Source: Microbacterium sp. 70-16
GTDB lineage: Bacteria; Actinomycetota; Actinomycetes; Actinomycetales; Microbacteriaceae
DNA length: 64,000 nt
Assembly (NCBI RefSeq): GCF_001898315.1
Contig: NZ_MKTQ01000008.1
Coordinates: 124,001 to 188,000, forward strand
Direction: 5' to 3'
Shown: piece after piece, positions 27,815 to 35,862 of the stretch
Position numbering within the stretch: the first letter of the stretch is position 1
How the letters are laid out: every line of letters begins with the position of its first letter
The notes under the pieces: model-generated
Database searches by the model: none
The model's input: only the letters and a program-made list of their open reading frames with translations
Told to the model about the DNA's origin: nothing
Translations under genes and position numbers: made by a program

Positions 27815-28930
27815 TCAGTCGCCGAAGAAGGCCGCAGTGGCGCGGGCTTCGTAGACGACGGCATCCAGGTCATCGCCGATGGCGTTGACGTGGCCGACCT
27901 TGCGGCCCGGACGCGGCGCCTTGCCGTAGGTGTGCACCTTCGCGGCGGGGTGCGCGGCGAGCGCCGCGGGCAGGCGGCTCTCGAGCGAGGCATCCGCGGG
28001 GCCGCCGAGGATATTGACCATCACGGCCCACGGCTGACGCGGCGCCGCGTCGCCCAGCGGCAGGTCGAGCACGGCGCGCAGGTGCTGCTCGAACTGCGAG
28101 GTCGCGGCGCCGTCCTGACTCCAGTGCCCGCTGTTGTGCGGGCGCATCGCGAGCTCGTTGACGAGCAGACGCTCATCGGTGGTCTCGAACAGCTCGACCG
28201 CGAGCATGCCGGTGACGCCGAGTCCTTCGGCGATGGATGCCCCGATGCCCGCCGCGACCTCGGTGAGACGCAGCGCGCCGTGGGGCGCCGGCGCGATGAC
28301 TTCGGCGCATACGCCGCCGCGCTGCACCGTCTCGACGACCGGGTAGGCGACCAGATCGCCCGAGGGGCGGCGCGCCACCTGTTGAGCGAGCTCGCGGCTG
28401 AAGTCGACGAGTTCTTCCGCGAGCAGCGCGCCGTCGCCGAACCAGTCCGCGACCTCGGCGGGCGAGGTCACGACCCGGACGCCCTTGCCGTCGTACCCGC
28501 CGCGCGGCGTCTTCACGACGGCGCGGCCACCGTTGGCATCCAGGAACGTCTGCAGCTGCGCGGCATCCGCCACCTCGGCCCACTCGGGCTGCGGCACGTC
28601 GAGCTCGGCCAGCCGCGCGCGCATGCGCAGCTTGTCCTGCGCGAACTGCAGGGCGTCGGGGCCGGGATGCACGGCGACGCCGTCGGCGACGAGCGCGCGC
28701 AGCACCTCCTGCGGGACGTGCTCGTGGTCGAACGTGACGACATCGACCTCGCGCGCGAACGCGCGCACCGTCTCGAGGTCGCGGTAGTCACCCGTCGCCG
28801 TCGCGGCGAGGGCCGCCGACATGTCGGGCTGCTCGGCGAGTACCCGCACGTCGAGTCCGAGCTCGACCGCCGGCGCGATCATCATCCGGGCCAGCTGCCC
28901 GCCGCCGATGATTCCGACCTTCAGTGCCAT
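27815..28930 (-). CDS. purK: 5-(carboxyamino)imidazole ribonucleotide synthase
   Basis: PurK is an ATP-grasp enzyme that carboxylates AIR to N5-CAIR, the substrate of PurE. The 371 residues start with KVGIIGGGQLARMM; RAVVKTPRGGYDGKGVRVV is the ATP-binding segment, and NELAMRPHNSGHW the metal/substrate loop. The ATG at 28930 follows AAAGG and gives the family-standard N-terminus; an in-frame start at 28963 would add 11 unrelated residues. It is upstream of purE on the same strand. Confidence 0.96.
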   Translation of the reverse strand: MALKVGIIGGGQLARMMIAPAVELGLDVRVLAEQPDMSAALAATATGDYRDLETVRAFAREVDVVTFDHEHVPQEVLRALVADGVAVHPGPDALQFAQDKLRMRARLAELDVPQPEWAEVADAAQLQTFLDANGGRAVVKTPRGGYDGKGVRVVTSPAEVADWFGDGALLAEELVDFSRELAQQVARRPSGDLVAYPVVETVQRGGVCAEVIAPAPHGALRLTEVAAGIGASIAEGLGVTGMLAVELFETTDERLLVNELAMRPHNSGHWSQDGAATSQFEQHLRAVLDLPLGDAAPRQPWAVMVNILGGPADASLESRLPAALAAHPAAKVHTYGKAPRPGRKVGHVNAIGDDLDAVVYEARATAAFFGD

Positions 28931-28985
28931 GCGCTGCCTTTCGTCCACCCCATCATCCCGCACCCGCGCTCCCCGCGCGGCGGGG

Positions 28986-29564
28986 TCAGGGCAGCGGGGG
29001 CGGCGGGCCGGGGACGATCGGCATGGCGTGCGAGTCGCGGTGCGCGAGGATCTGACTGACCTCGACCTGATCGGCGAGCGCCTCGTGCATCAGCCGCACC
29101 GAGGGGATGTCGACCAGGCGCACCGGCTCGTCCACTCCGTTCGACAGCGACAGCGTGCCCGAGCCCCACAGTCGCTGCAGCGGACCGCGGCGCTCTCCGA
29201 TCGTGTATCCGCGGGCGTGCAGGATCTCGGTGCGGTTGCGCCGCAACAGCCCTGACTGCGCGATGACCCGACGCGTCGTGACGGTGTACGTCCGGGCCAG
29301 CCAGCGCAGGTACGGCACGACCACCAGGAACAGGACGAGGATGCCCGCCACCGCCCACAGCATCCAATCACTCAGCCACTCGGAAACCGGCGCCGGGATG
29401 TTCCCGCTGAAGTACCCGACCGCGCCCGCGACGGCGATCAGCACGAGCGACGGCCAGAACAGCCGCCGGGCGTGCGACCGCACGCGCGCGATGCGCAGTT
29501 CGCGCGTCTCGGCACCCGGCGCCGGCGTGAGCGGGCGCCCCGGGTACGAAAGCGGCTGAGTCAC
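28986..29564 (-). CDS. PH-domain membrane protein (bPH2 type)
   Basis: This 192-residue protein has two hydrophobic helices (about residues 36-52 and 68-90) followed by a bacterial PH domain: RTYTVTTRRVIAQSGLLRRNRTEI, then the strand RLVDIPSVRLMHEAL. Such proteins are membrane proteins of unknown role, common in actinobacteria just upstream of purK. A proline-rich tail ends the protein. The GTG start has GGAGGG immediately upstream and CACAAT before that, so either a leadered or a leaderless start would work. Confidence 0.8.
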   Translation of the reverse strand: MTQPLSYPGRPLTPAPGAETRELRIARVRSHARRLFWPSLVLIAVAGAVGYFSGNIPAPVSEWLSDWMLWAVAGILVLFLVVVPYLRWLARTYTVTTRRVIAQSGLLRRNRTEILHARGYTIGERRGPLQRLWGSGTLSLSNGVDEPVRLVDIPSVRLMHEALADQVEVSQILAHRDSHAMPIVPGPPPPLP

Positions 29565-29707
29565 CCCTCCATTGTGGCCGGTCCCGGTCCGAGAGCAGGC
29601 TCAACCAGCCGAGGATGCCCGATCCCACGCCGCGCGTGACGATTCAGCCTGCTTGCGGGCAACCGAGCGCGGCACGGCGGCCGCGAGCAGCGGGCGGCAC
29701 GCGCCCC

Positions 29708-30511
29708 TCAGCGCACGTGCACGACATCCCCCGCACCGACGACGACCTCGCGACCGTCGCGCTCGACGACAAGCCGCCCGGCGTCGTCGAGGCGCGCGGC
29801 GCGCCCGCGCACGGTCTCGCCGTCCGGCAGCGAGACCGACACGTCGGCGCCGAGCGTGCGGCACCGATCGGAGATCCGCCCGGCGACGGCGGCGTGCCCG
29901 CCCACCGCGAGATCGGCGATGCCATCCCGCAGGGCGGTCAGGTAGTCGGCGAGCAGCCGATCCTCATCGGCGACCGCGCCCTGATCGGCGAACGAGGTCG
30001 CCGTGGGCACCGGCAGGTCGACGGATGCCATCGCCGTGTTGACGCCTGCCCCCACGACGACCGCGAAGGGGTCGGACGGAACGACTTCGGCGAGGATGCC
30101 ACAGATCTTGCGCGCCCCGGCTTCATAGCCCGCGCCCGCCGGTCCGACGAGCACGTCGTTGGGCCACTTGACCCAGACCTCGGCACCCGGCAGTTGTGCC
30201 GCCACGGCATCCGCCATCGCGGCGCCCGCCACAAGCGGGATCCACCCGCGGTCGGCGATATTGATCGCGCCGACGCGCAGCAGCACCGAGATCGCGAGGG
30301 CCGCGCCGGGCGGCGCCGTCCAGACGCGGTCGAGTCGGCCGCGCCCGGCGCGCTGATCCCGCGTGAAGAGGACCGAGAGGTGCGGATGCCCGTCGGGTGC
30401 CTCGGCCGCGTCGTGCAGCAGCTTCGCGTTGGTCGAGGCGACGGTCTCGACGTACTGCAGTCGCGGCGACACCGCCGCCGCGAGCGGGTAACCCTCGTTC
30501 GGGATCGACAT
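29708..30511 (-). CDS. birA: biotin-[acetyl-CoA-carboxylase] ligase
   Basis: BirA attaches biotin to the carrier lysine of AccA (38.1-39.9 kb). This 267-residue form lacks the N-terminal DNA-binding domain of E. coli BirA, so it is a ligase only. ETVASTNAKLL starts the catalytic domain, AGRGRLDRVW is the biotinyl-adenylate loop and WVKWPNDVLV the biotin-binding segment. The ATG at 30511 has TAGGGT 6 nt upstream. It diverges from accD, the usual actinobacterial arrangement. Confidence 0.95.
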   Translation of the reverse strand: MSIPNEGYPLAAAVSPRLQYVETVASTNAKLLHDAAEAPDGHPHLSVLFTRDQRAGRGRLDRVWTAPPGAALAISVLLRVGAINIADRGWIPLVAGAAMADAVAAQLPGAEVWVKWPNDVLVGPAGAGYEAGARKICGILAEVVPSDPFAVVVGAGVNTAMASVDLPVPTATSFADQGAVADEDRLLADYLTALRDGIADLAVGGHAAVAGRISDRCRTLGADVSVSLPDGETVRGRAARLDDAGRLVVERDGREVVVGAGDVVHVR

Positions 30512-30517
30512 AGGCCC

Positions 30518-30523
30518 ACCCTA
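30518..30523 (-). promoter_or_regulatory. -10 box for birA, leaderless type
   Basis: TAGGGT on the minus strand, 6 nt before the birA ATG. No ribosome binding site is present. Confidence 0.6.
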
Positions 30524-30535
30524 CGCGCGCCGCCA

Positions 30536-30635
30536 CCGCAATAACTCAGGAGATGCGCGGCCTCGCCGCGGGGCCGCAGCCGAGATTCCGCGGGTCAGGC
30601 CGACGGCCACCGGCGCTGGTCCTGAGTTATTGCGG
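30536..30635. repeat. long hairpin in the birA-accD region
   Basis: The 16-nt arms 30536-30551 (CCGCAATAACTCAGGA) and 30620-30635 are perfect complements, separated by 68 GC-rich nt. The arms share ATAACTCAGG with the hairpin at 44748-44816. Since it lies upstream of both flanking genes, it is not needed as a terminator for either. Confidence 0.8.
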
Positions 30636-30786
30636 CGAACCGGCCGCGCGAGCCCGCGGTGAGCCGGCCGCGCGCCCGGCGGAGCGCCGGCTGCGCGCTG
30701 CGAGACGCGCGCCGCGCCGGCCGCAGACACCCGAGGACTGGAGGACTCGCACAGCGGATCGCGCGAGCGGCTGTCGCACTCCCCCA

Positions 30787-30805
30787 ACCGTCCGGTCCGG
30801 ACGGT
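30787..30805. promoter_or_regulatory. palindromic operator candidate before accD
   Basis: ACCGTCCGGTCCGGACGGT is a perfect 9-1-9 palindrome. It ends 3 nt before the -10 box at 30809 and so covers the -35 position and spacer, as expected for a repressor operator. Size and symmetry suit a TetR-type regulator; the regulator itself is not identified in the window. Confidence 0.6.
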
Positions 30806-30808
30806 CAC

Positions 30809-30814
30809 TAGGGT
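30809..30814 (+). promoter_or_regulatory. -10 box for accD, leaderless type
   Basis: TAGGGT, 7 nt before the GTG at 30822. It supports that GTG over the in-frame GTG at 30813, which would overlap the box. Confidence 0.6.
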
Positions 30815-30821
30815 GGAATGC

Positions 30822-32462
30822 GTGCCAGAGCAGCCGAACCAGCCAGAGCAGACCGAGACCGCGCAGCCCCAGGTCTCGACGCAGCCCGACCTCGCCACGA
30901 CAGCCGGCAAGATCGCCGACCTCCGCCGGCGCTACCAGGAGGCGATCGTCGACGCCGAGGTGGGCGCTCGCGAGAAGCAGCACGCGAAGGGCAAGCTCAC
31001 GGCCCGCGAGCGCATCGAGCTGCTCGTCGACCCGGGCTCGTTCGTCGAGCTCGACGAATACGTGCGCCACCGCACGACGGCGTTCGGCATGGACCGCTCC
31101 CGCCCCTACGGCGATTCGGTCATCACGGGCATCGGCACGATCCACGGCCGCACCGTCACGGTCTACGCGCAGGACTTCACGACCTTCGGCGGATCGCTCG
31201 GCGAGGTCGCCGGCGACAAGATCATCAAGGCGATGGAGTTCGCCCTGCGCGGCGGGATGCCCATCATCGGCATCCTCGACTCGGGCGGAGCCCGCATTCA
31301 GGAGGGCGTCGTCGCCCTCGGCAAGTACGGCGAGATCTTCCGCCTGAACACTGCGGCCTCGGGCGTGATCCCGCAGATCTCGATCATCATGGGTCCCGCC
31401 GCCGGCGGCGCGGTCTACTCCCCTGCCCTCACCGACTTCGTCATCATGGTCGACAAGACCTCGCAGATGTTCGTGACCGGCCCCGACGTCATCAAGACCG
31501 TCACGGGCGAGGACGTCGGCATGGAGGAGCTCGGCGGCGCGTACACGCACAACACGCGCTCCGGTGTCGCGCACTACCTGGCCGAAGACGAGGACGACGC
31601 CCTCGACTACGCGCGCACGATGATCGGGTACCTGCCCGACAACAGCATGGCCGACATCCCGGTCTACGAGAACACGTTCGAGTGGGAGACGACGGATGCC
31701 GATCGGGTGCTCAACGCGATCATCCCGGACTCCCCGAACCAGCCCTACGACATCCACCAGGTCATCGGCCACCTCGTCGACGGCGGCGACTTCCTCGAGG
31801 TGCAGCCGCTGTACGCGCCGAACATCGTGATCGGCCTCGGCCGCATCGAGGGTCGCACCGTCGGCATCATCGCGAACCAGCCCTCGCAGATGGCGGGCAC
31901 CCTCAACATCGAGGCCGGCGAGAAGGCATCCCGCTTCGTGCGGTTCTGCGACGCGTTCTCAATCCCGATCGTGACGCTCGTCGACGTGCCCGGCTACCTG
32001 CCCGGCACCGACCAGGAGTGGACGGGCGTCATCCGCCGCGGCGCGAAGCTGCTGTACGCGTACGCCGAGGCGACCGTGCCGCTGGTGACCGTGATCCTGC
32101 GCAAGGCCTACGGCGGCGCGTACATCGTGATGGGTTCGAAGCAGCTCGGCGCCGACGTGAACCTCGCGTGGCCGACGGCGGAGATCGCTGTGATGGGCGG
32201 GCAGGGCGCCGTCAACATCCTCTACCGCGGCGAGATCAAGCGTGCCGAAGAGGCCGGCGAGGATGTCGCGGCGGTGCGCACCAAGCTCGCGAACGAGTAC
32301 ACGTACAACGTGGCATCGCCGTTCCTGGCCGCCGAGCGCGGCGAGTTGGACGGCATCATCGAGCCGGCGCAGACGCGCGTCTCGATCGCCAAGTCGCTGC
32401 GCGCGCTGCGCGGCAAGCGGGCCAGCCTACCCGCGAAGAAGCACGGTAACATCCCGCTATGA
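30822..32462 (+). CDS. accD: acyl-CoA carboxylase carboxyltransferase (beta) subunit
   Basis: This 546-residue carboxyltransferase moves CO2 from biotin on AccA to acetyl-, propionyl- or longer acyl-CoA for fatty-acid synthesis. [19 protein letters not shown] opens the domain, [12 protein letters not shown] and [20 protein letters not shown] form the N-half oxyanion region, and [20 protein letters not shown] and [12 protein letters not shown] form the C-half acyl-CoA site. The length suits the AccD4/AccD5 class; the substrate cannot be fixed from motifs. The epsilon subunit overlaps by 4 nt. Control is likely through the palindrome at 30787. Confidence 0.95.
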   Translation: MPEQPNQPEQTETAQPQVSTQPDLATTAGKIADLRRRYQEAIVDAEVGAREKQHAKGKLTARERIELLVDPGSFVELDEYVRHRTTAFGMDRSRPYGDSVITGIGTIHGRTVTVYAQDFTTFGGSLGEVAGDKIIKAMEFALRGGMPIIGILDSGGARIQEGVVALGKYGEIFRLNTAASGVIPQISIIMGPAAGGAVYSPALTDFVIMVDKTSQMFVTGPDVIKTVTGEDVGMEELGGAYTHNTRSGVAHYLAEDEDDALDYARTMIGYLPDNSMADIPVYENTFEWETTDADRVLNAIIPDSPNQPYDIHQVIGHLVDGGDFLEVQPLYAPNIVIGLGRIEGRTVGIIANQPSQMAGTLNIEAGEKASRFVRFCDAFSIPIVTLVDVPGYLPGTDQEWTGVIRRGAKLLYAYAEATVPLVTVILRKAYGGAYIVMGSKQLGADVNLAWPTAEIAVMGGQGAVNILYRGEIKRAEEAGEDVAAVRTKLANEYTYNVASPFLAAERGELDGIIEPAQTRVSIAKSLRALRGKRASLPAKKHGNIPL

Positions 32463-32713
32463 GCGGGGCAGACAACGTCGGGGGCACGAACGAGATGGAT
32501 GCCGCGCCGGCAGCCATCCGCGTCGAGGTGCTCCGCGGCGACCCGACCCCCGAAGAGCTCGCCGCCGTCGTCGCGGTCGTGACCGAGGCCTACAGCCGCG
32601 AGGCGGCGGATGCCGTCGCCGAGACGGAGCCGCGCCCCTCAGCCTGGCGCGTGTCGGAGCGCCTGCGCGCGCCGCTGCGCCGCGAGATCGGCTGGGGCCG
32701 CTTCGGCGCATAG
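32459..32713 (+). CDS. accE: acyl-CoA carboxylase epsilon subunit
   Basis: This small 84-residue protein stimulates the AccA-AccD complex. It has the family's [22 protein letters not shown] start and a C-terminal [14 protein letters not shown] segment. The ATG overlaps the accD stop by 4 nt. TAACAT also lies 6 nt before the ATG, inside accD, but coupling to accD is the simpler reading. The stop codon is inside a small stem (CGGCGC/GCGCCG at 32704-32718). Confidence 0.9.
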   Translation: MSGADNVGGTNEMDAAPAAIRVEVLRGDPTPEELAAVVAVVTEAYSREAADAVAETEPRPSAWRVSERLRAPLRREIGWGRFGA

Positions 32714-32781
32714 CGCCGCGAGCATGTCCCCCAAAATACCTACAGACAGGTTCTTGCCCACCCGTCAGACTGGTGGAGCTG

Positions 32782-32861
32782 GAACGCTTCTGCGTTCGGT
32801 GCACCCGCGCTCTTCGCGCGACCGCACCCTCGCGAGTCCGGTTTTCGGGTAACCGACTCGC
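32782..32861. other. three adjacent hairpins, candidate structured RNA
   Basis: After accE come GAACGC-TTCT-GCGTTC (32782-32797), a two-part stem GGTGC...GCACC with inner CGCGC/GCGCG (32798-32828), and GCGAGT(C)CGGTT/AACCGACTCGC (32832-32861). They are almost contiguous and run into the larger stem at 32864. The stretch 32714-32781 before them is less GC-rich and holds no supported gene. It could be the structured 3' end of the accDE transcript or a separate small RNA. Confidence 0.5.
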
Positions 32862-32863
32862 AT

Positions 32864-32896
32864 GGCGAGGGGCGGGCGGCTTCGCCGCCCCTCGCC
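32864..32896. terminator. terminator-like hairpin after accDE
   Basis: GGCGAGGGGCGG (32864-32875) pairs perfectly with 32885-32896 across a 9-nt loop. It lies between convergent transcripts (accDE and the sensor genes) and could end both. No strong T-run follows. Confidence 0.6.
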
Positions 32897-32904
32897 TCCT
32901 CCTC

Positions 32905-33957
32905 TCACTCCGGCTGGCGCTCAGGCGCCGGGCGCCGCGCGAACTCGTGCCACAGGTCGACCGCGTCTTCACCGTCGTCGCCCGCAGAGCGGCCGACGAC
33001 GGTGAGGGCGATCTGGTCGTGCGTCGAGGTGCGCACGAACAGGCGCTGCGACCGGGCGCCCGTGAGCACCCGCGCGAGGTCGCCCCGCAGCGCGGCGCGC
33101 TCGTCGGCCGACAGGTCGTCGAGTCCGCCTTCGTCGAGCACCGACACGACAGTACCGCGCGCCCGGGCCGACGACAGCGCCGCGCGCACCTCATCGTCCA
33201 GCAGCGCCGCCCCGCGCAGCTCATCGCGCAGGGTGCCCTCGGCGATCCGGGCGAGCTGTCGCTCGGTCTCATCGAGGCGTCCGGCCACCGTGATCGTGTG
33301 CGCGAGGATCGGCCCGGCGACGGCGAGCGCACGCTGGATGAGTGTGCGCCGTTCGCGGCGCACACTCTCTTGCGACGCGAGCCACTCCGAGGCGGCGCGC
33401 TGCATGTCGGTCAACTGCGCCGTGTCGCGCGCCGCCCGATCGACGAGCCAGGTGAGCAGCTGCGCGACGGCGACCCACAGCACGTCGCCGACGACGCCGA
33501 AGGCGAGGGCGGCCGACACACCGATCCACCCGATCGCCGCGACCGCGACGAGCACGACGCCGATCCACGCCGTCCAGGGCCGGCGGCGCACCATCACGAT
33601 CGCCATGAGCGCGCCCACGCCGCCGATCGCCCACGTACCGTAGTCGGCGAGGCGCCCGTCGTGCCCCGCCGCGATCCAGGTCGCGCTGGGCACGATTACC
33701 GCGACGGCGATCGCGAGCGCCGCCGCCCACGCCGGCAGCAGGGTCCGCTCGCCGAAGCGGCGCGGTTCCTGCCGCCCCGCTGCGCGCGGGACCTTCCAGA
33801 AGATGCACACCCAGGTCGTGAGCAGATAGAGCGCGACCGCACTCACCTGCAGCAGCGGGTACTGCGGTGCCGTCGTCCACAGCAGAGCGCCCGCCGCGAG
33901 GTAGGCCGTGAAGGCCACGCCCAGCACCGAGAGGACGGTGCCCACCCCCGCCTTCAT
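32905..33957 (-). CDS. membrane protein resembling a histidine kinase without ATP-binding motifs
   Basis: This 350-residue protein has about six hydrophobic helices in residues 1-170, then a helical region (SEWLASQESVRRERRTLI, then GRLDETERQLARIAEGTL) where a kinase would have its dimerisation/phosphotransfer domain, and a C-terminal part whose strand pattern parallels the ATPase domain of the gene upstream. The N-box asparagine and both glycine boxes are absent, so it should not bind ATP normally. It is the last gene of a response regulator-kinase-this gene operon, with a 4-nt overlap fixing the ATG. I infer a non-catalytic partner or sensor. Confidence 0.6.
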   Translation of the reverse strand: MKAGVGTVLSVLGVAFTAYLAAGALLWTTAPQYPLLQVSAVALYLLTTWVCIFWKVPRAAGRQEPRRFGERTLLPAWAAALAIAVAVIVPSATWIAAGHDGRLADYGTWAIGGVGALMAIVMVRRRPWTAWIGVVLVAVAAIGWIGVSAALAFGVVGDVLWVAVAQLLTWLVDRAARDTAQLTDMQRAASEWLASQESVRRERRTLIQRALAVAGPILAHTITVAGRLDETERQLARIAEGTLRDELRGAALLDDEVRAALSSARARGTVVSVLDEGGLDDLSADERAALRGDLARVLTGARSQRLFVRTSTHDQIALTVVGRSAGDDGEDAVDLWHEFARRPAPERQPE

Positions 33958-35204
33958 CGGGGCCGCTCCCACTCCAGGTGCACGGTCGTGCCAGCGTGGC
34001 TCGTCTGCACGCGTGCGCGTCCGCCCGAGGCCGCCATGCGGGCCACGATCGATCCGCGGATGCCGAGACGGTCGGCCGCCACGGCATCCGGATCGAACCC
34101 GGCCCCCGCATCGCTGATCCGCACCGCGACGACCCCGTCCGCTGCCTTGATGTGCACCGACAGCCCCACGCCGCCCGCGTGTTGGACGGCGTTCGCCAGC
34201 GCCTGCGTCGCCGCCAGCACGAGCGATCGCACGACGCGGCCGGGGATCGCGTCGACCGCCGCGTCGACCTCGGCCGTGATCGGCAGGGTCAGTCCGAGCT
34301 CGGATCCGGCGCGCTCGATGCCGGCGACCACCGCTGCCGCGGGCATCGGCTCGTCCGACCCTTCCCCGGCATCCTGCTCGGCGTTGGCGAGCCGGGTCAG
34401 CGCCTCACGCGCCATCGCGACGGCGAGCGCCTCCTCCCGCGGAGTCGTCGCGCGCTCGGCGGCGATGAGGGCGGCCAGCACACTGTCGTGCATGAGCGCC
34501 GCGACGGCGACGCGCTCGGTCTCGGCGGCGTCGGCGGCGGCCGCTGCCGCGTAGGAGGCGACGGCGTCGCGCCGGGCGCGGTCGATCCCGATCGCGGACC
34601 ATCGCAACATCCAGCCGAGCGTGATGATGACGGCCGCGAGGATCATCGCGAACACGACGTCGAGCGCTGTGTTGCTGATCCGCGCGGGTCCGACGCCGAC
34701 GTGGAACACCCGCGCAACCCCGTACAGCACGGGGATGAGCACGGCCCAGACGATCTGCAACGGCAGCCGGAAGGCCATGACGGCCGCCGCCGTCGCGACG
34801 TTCAGGAGGTACCAGATCCACGGCGGGGTGAGCGGGTCAGCGATGATCCCGGCCGTCGCAAGCGGCCAGCCCGCGAACACGGCGGCGAGCGCTACGGCGC
34901 ACACGCGGCTTGCGGTGCGCGAGAGGATGCCCGTCACGAGTGCCGCGATCATGAACGCGAGCGGCACGAACGCGGCGATCATCAGGATGGGATGCCACGC
35001 CGTCGTCTCCTGCGTCGAGCCGAGCGCGTTGATGAGTGACTGCGTGCCGAGCACGCCGCAGCCGAGGGCGACGACGAGCGACGCGATGCGCTCGACGCGC
35101 GATTGGGTGAAACGCTCGGCACCGACGGAGATGTCGCCGAGACGACGGCGGATCGTCGGGTCGACGGCGAGGGGCGGCCGGTCAGCGGCCACCGGGGCCG
35201 TCAC
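33954..35204 (-). CDS. sensor histidine kinase (NarL-partner type)
   Basis: This 416-residue kinase has about six membrane helices (residues 40-200), then the phospho-acceptor segment ALMHDSVLAALIAAER and an ATPase domain with N-box ANAVQHAG, G1 ISDAGAGFDP and G2 RLGIRGSIVARM. There is no large extracellular domain, so the signal is probably felt in or near the membrane. The GTG start lies 23 nt inside the response regulator gene, and the degenerate kinase-like gene overlaps its end by 4 nt, making a tightly coupled triad. Confidence 0.9.
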   Translation of the reverse strand: MTAPVAADRPPLAVDPTIRRRLGDISVGAERFTQSRVERIASLVVALGCGVLGTQSLINALGSTQETTAWHPILMIAAFVPLAFMIAALVTGILSRTASRVCAVALAAVFAGWPLATAGIIADPLTPPWIWYLLNVATAAAVMAFRLPLQIVWAVLIPVLYGVARVFHVGVGPARISNTALDVVFAMILAAVIITLGWMLRWSAIGIDRARRDAVASYAAAAAADAAETERVAVAALMHDSVLAALIAAERATTPREEALAVAMAREALTRLANAEQDAGEGSDEPMPAAAVVAGIERAGSELGLTLPITAEVDAAVDAIPGRVVRSLVLAATQALANAVQHAGGVGLSVHIKAADGVVAVRISDAGAGFDPDAVAADRLGIRGSIVARMAASGGRARVQTSHAGTTVHLEWERPR

Positions 35205-35850
35205 CGCGATCGTGCCCGACGAGCCCGTCCTCCATGGCCCGCCGCAGCAGGTCGACCTTCGTGGGCGCGGGTCTGCCGACCTCGACGTACTTGACGCGCA
35301 CGCGCGTGATGTTCTCCTTGGCCGTGGAGTACGCGACCCCGAGGCGCTCGGCGACGGCCTTCAGCGGCAGCCCCGCCGCGTAAAGGCGCAGCACGTCGCG
35401 CTCGCGCGCGGACAGCTGCGCGTCGGCGAACGCACGGTCGCCGTCGACGGCGTTGGCCCATTCGATGTTCTCGAGCGGTTCGCCGCGCGCGATCGTCGCG
35501 ATCGCCGCCATGACGTCATCGGTGCGGGATGCCTTGCTGATCACGCCCGTCGCTCCCGCGCTGAGCGCTTCGCGCACGGCCGCCGGCCGGTCGGCGACGC
35601 TGTGGATGAGCACGGGCGATCCGTCGGTCACGACCCGCTGCACGTTCTCGGTCACGGTCGCGCCGTCGCCGAGCATCAGGTCGAGCACGACGACGTCGAC
35701 GGGTGCGACACCGGCATCCGCCCGCCACCGCAAGTACGCACTGACCGTCACGCCGGAGAACACGACCTGAGTCGTGCCCGCCCGCGCGCACGCCGCCTCG
35801 AGCCCGAGCCGCACGGACTCGTGGTCGTCGATGAGGGCGACGCGGATCAC
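35182..35850 (-). CDS. LuxR/NarL family response regulator
   Basis: This 222-residue regulator has a receiver domain (VALIDDHESVRLGLE with the acidic pair, VVVLDLMLGDG with the phospho-acceptor aspartate, VISKAS with the conserved lysine) and a C-terminal LuxR helix-turn-helix (LSARERDVLRLYAAGLPLKA). It is the first gene of the operon with its cognate kinase. GTG at 35850 has TAGGCT 6 nt upstream, so the message is probably leaderless. Targets are not visible. Confidence 0.93.
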   Translation of the reverse strand: MIRVALIDDHESVRLGLEAACARAGTTQVVFSGVTVSAYLRWRADAGVAPVDVVVLDLMLGDGATVTENVQRVVTDGSPVLIHSVADRPAAVREALSAGATGVISKASRTDDVMAAIATIARGEPLENIEWANAVDGDRAFADAQLSARERDVLRLYAAGLPLKAVAERLGVAYSTAKENITRVRVKYVEVGRPAPTKVDLLRRAMEDGLVGHDRGDGPGGR

Positions 35851-35856
35851 GCTGTC

Positions 35857-35862
35857 AGCCTA
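35857..35862 (-). promoter_or_regulatory. -10 box for the response regulator operon, leaderless type
   Basis: TAGGCT on the minus strand, 6 nt before the GTG at 35850. It includes the stop codon of the methyltransferase gene. Confidence 0.55.

Larger units (their letters stand above)
30512..30821. promoter_or_regulatory. birA-accD divergent intergenic region
   Basis: This 310-nt gap holds, in order: the birA -10 box TAGGGT (complement of 30518-30523); a long hairpin (30536-30635); a very GC-rich stretch (30636-30740) in which I see only imperfect complementarity; a 19-nt operator-like palindrome (30787-30805); and the accD -10 box TAGGGT (30809-30814). No coding sequence is supported. Confidence 0.6.

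Noticed and set aside
32447..32452. TAACAT 6 nt before the accE start, as a separate promoter
   Set aside because: It lies inside accD, and the 4-nt overlap already explains accE expression. It may be a chance match.
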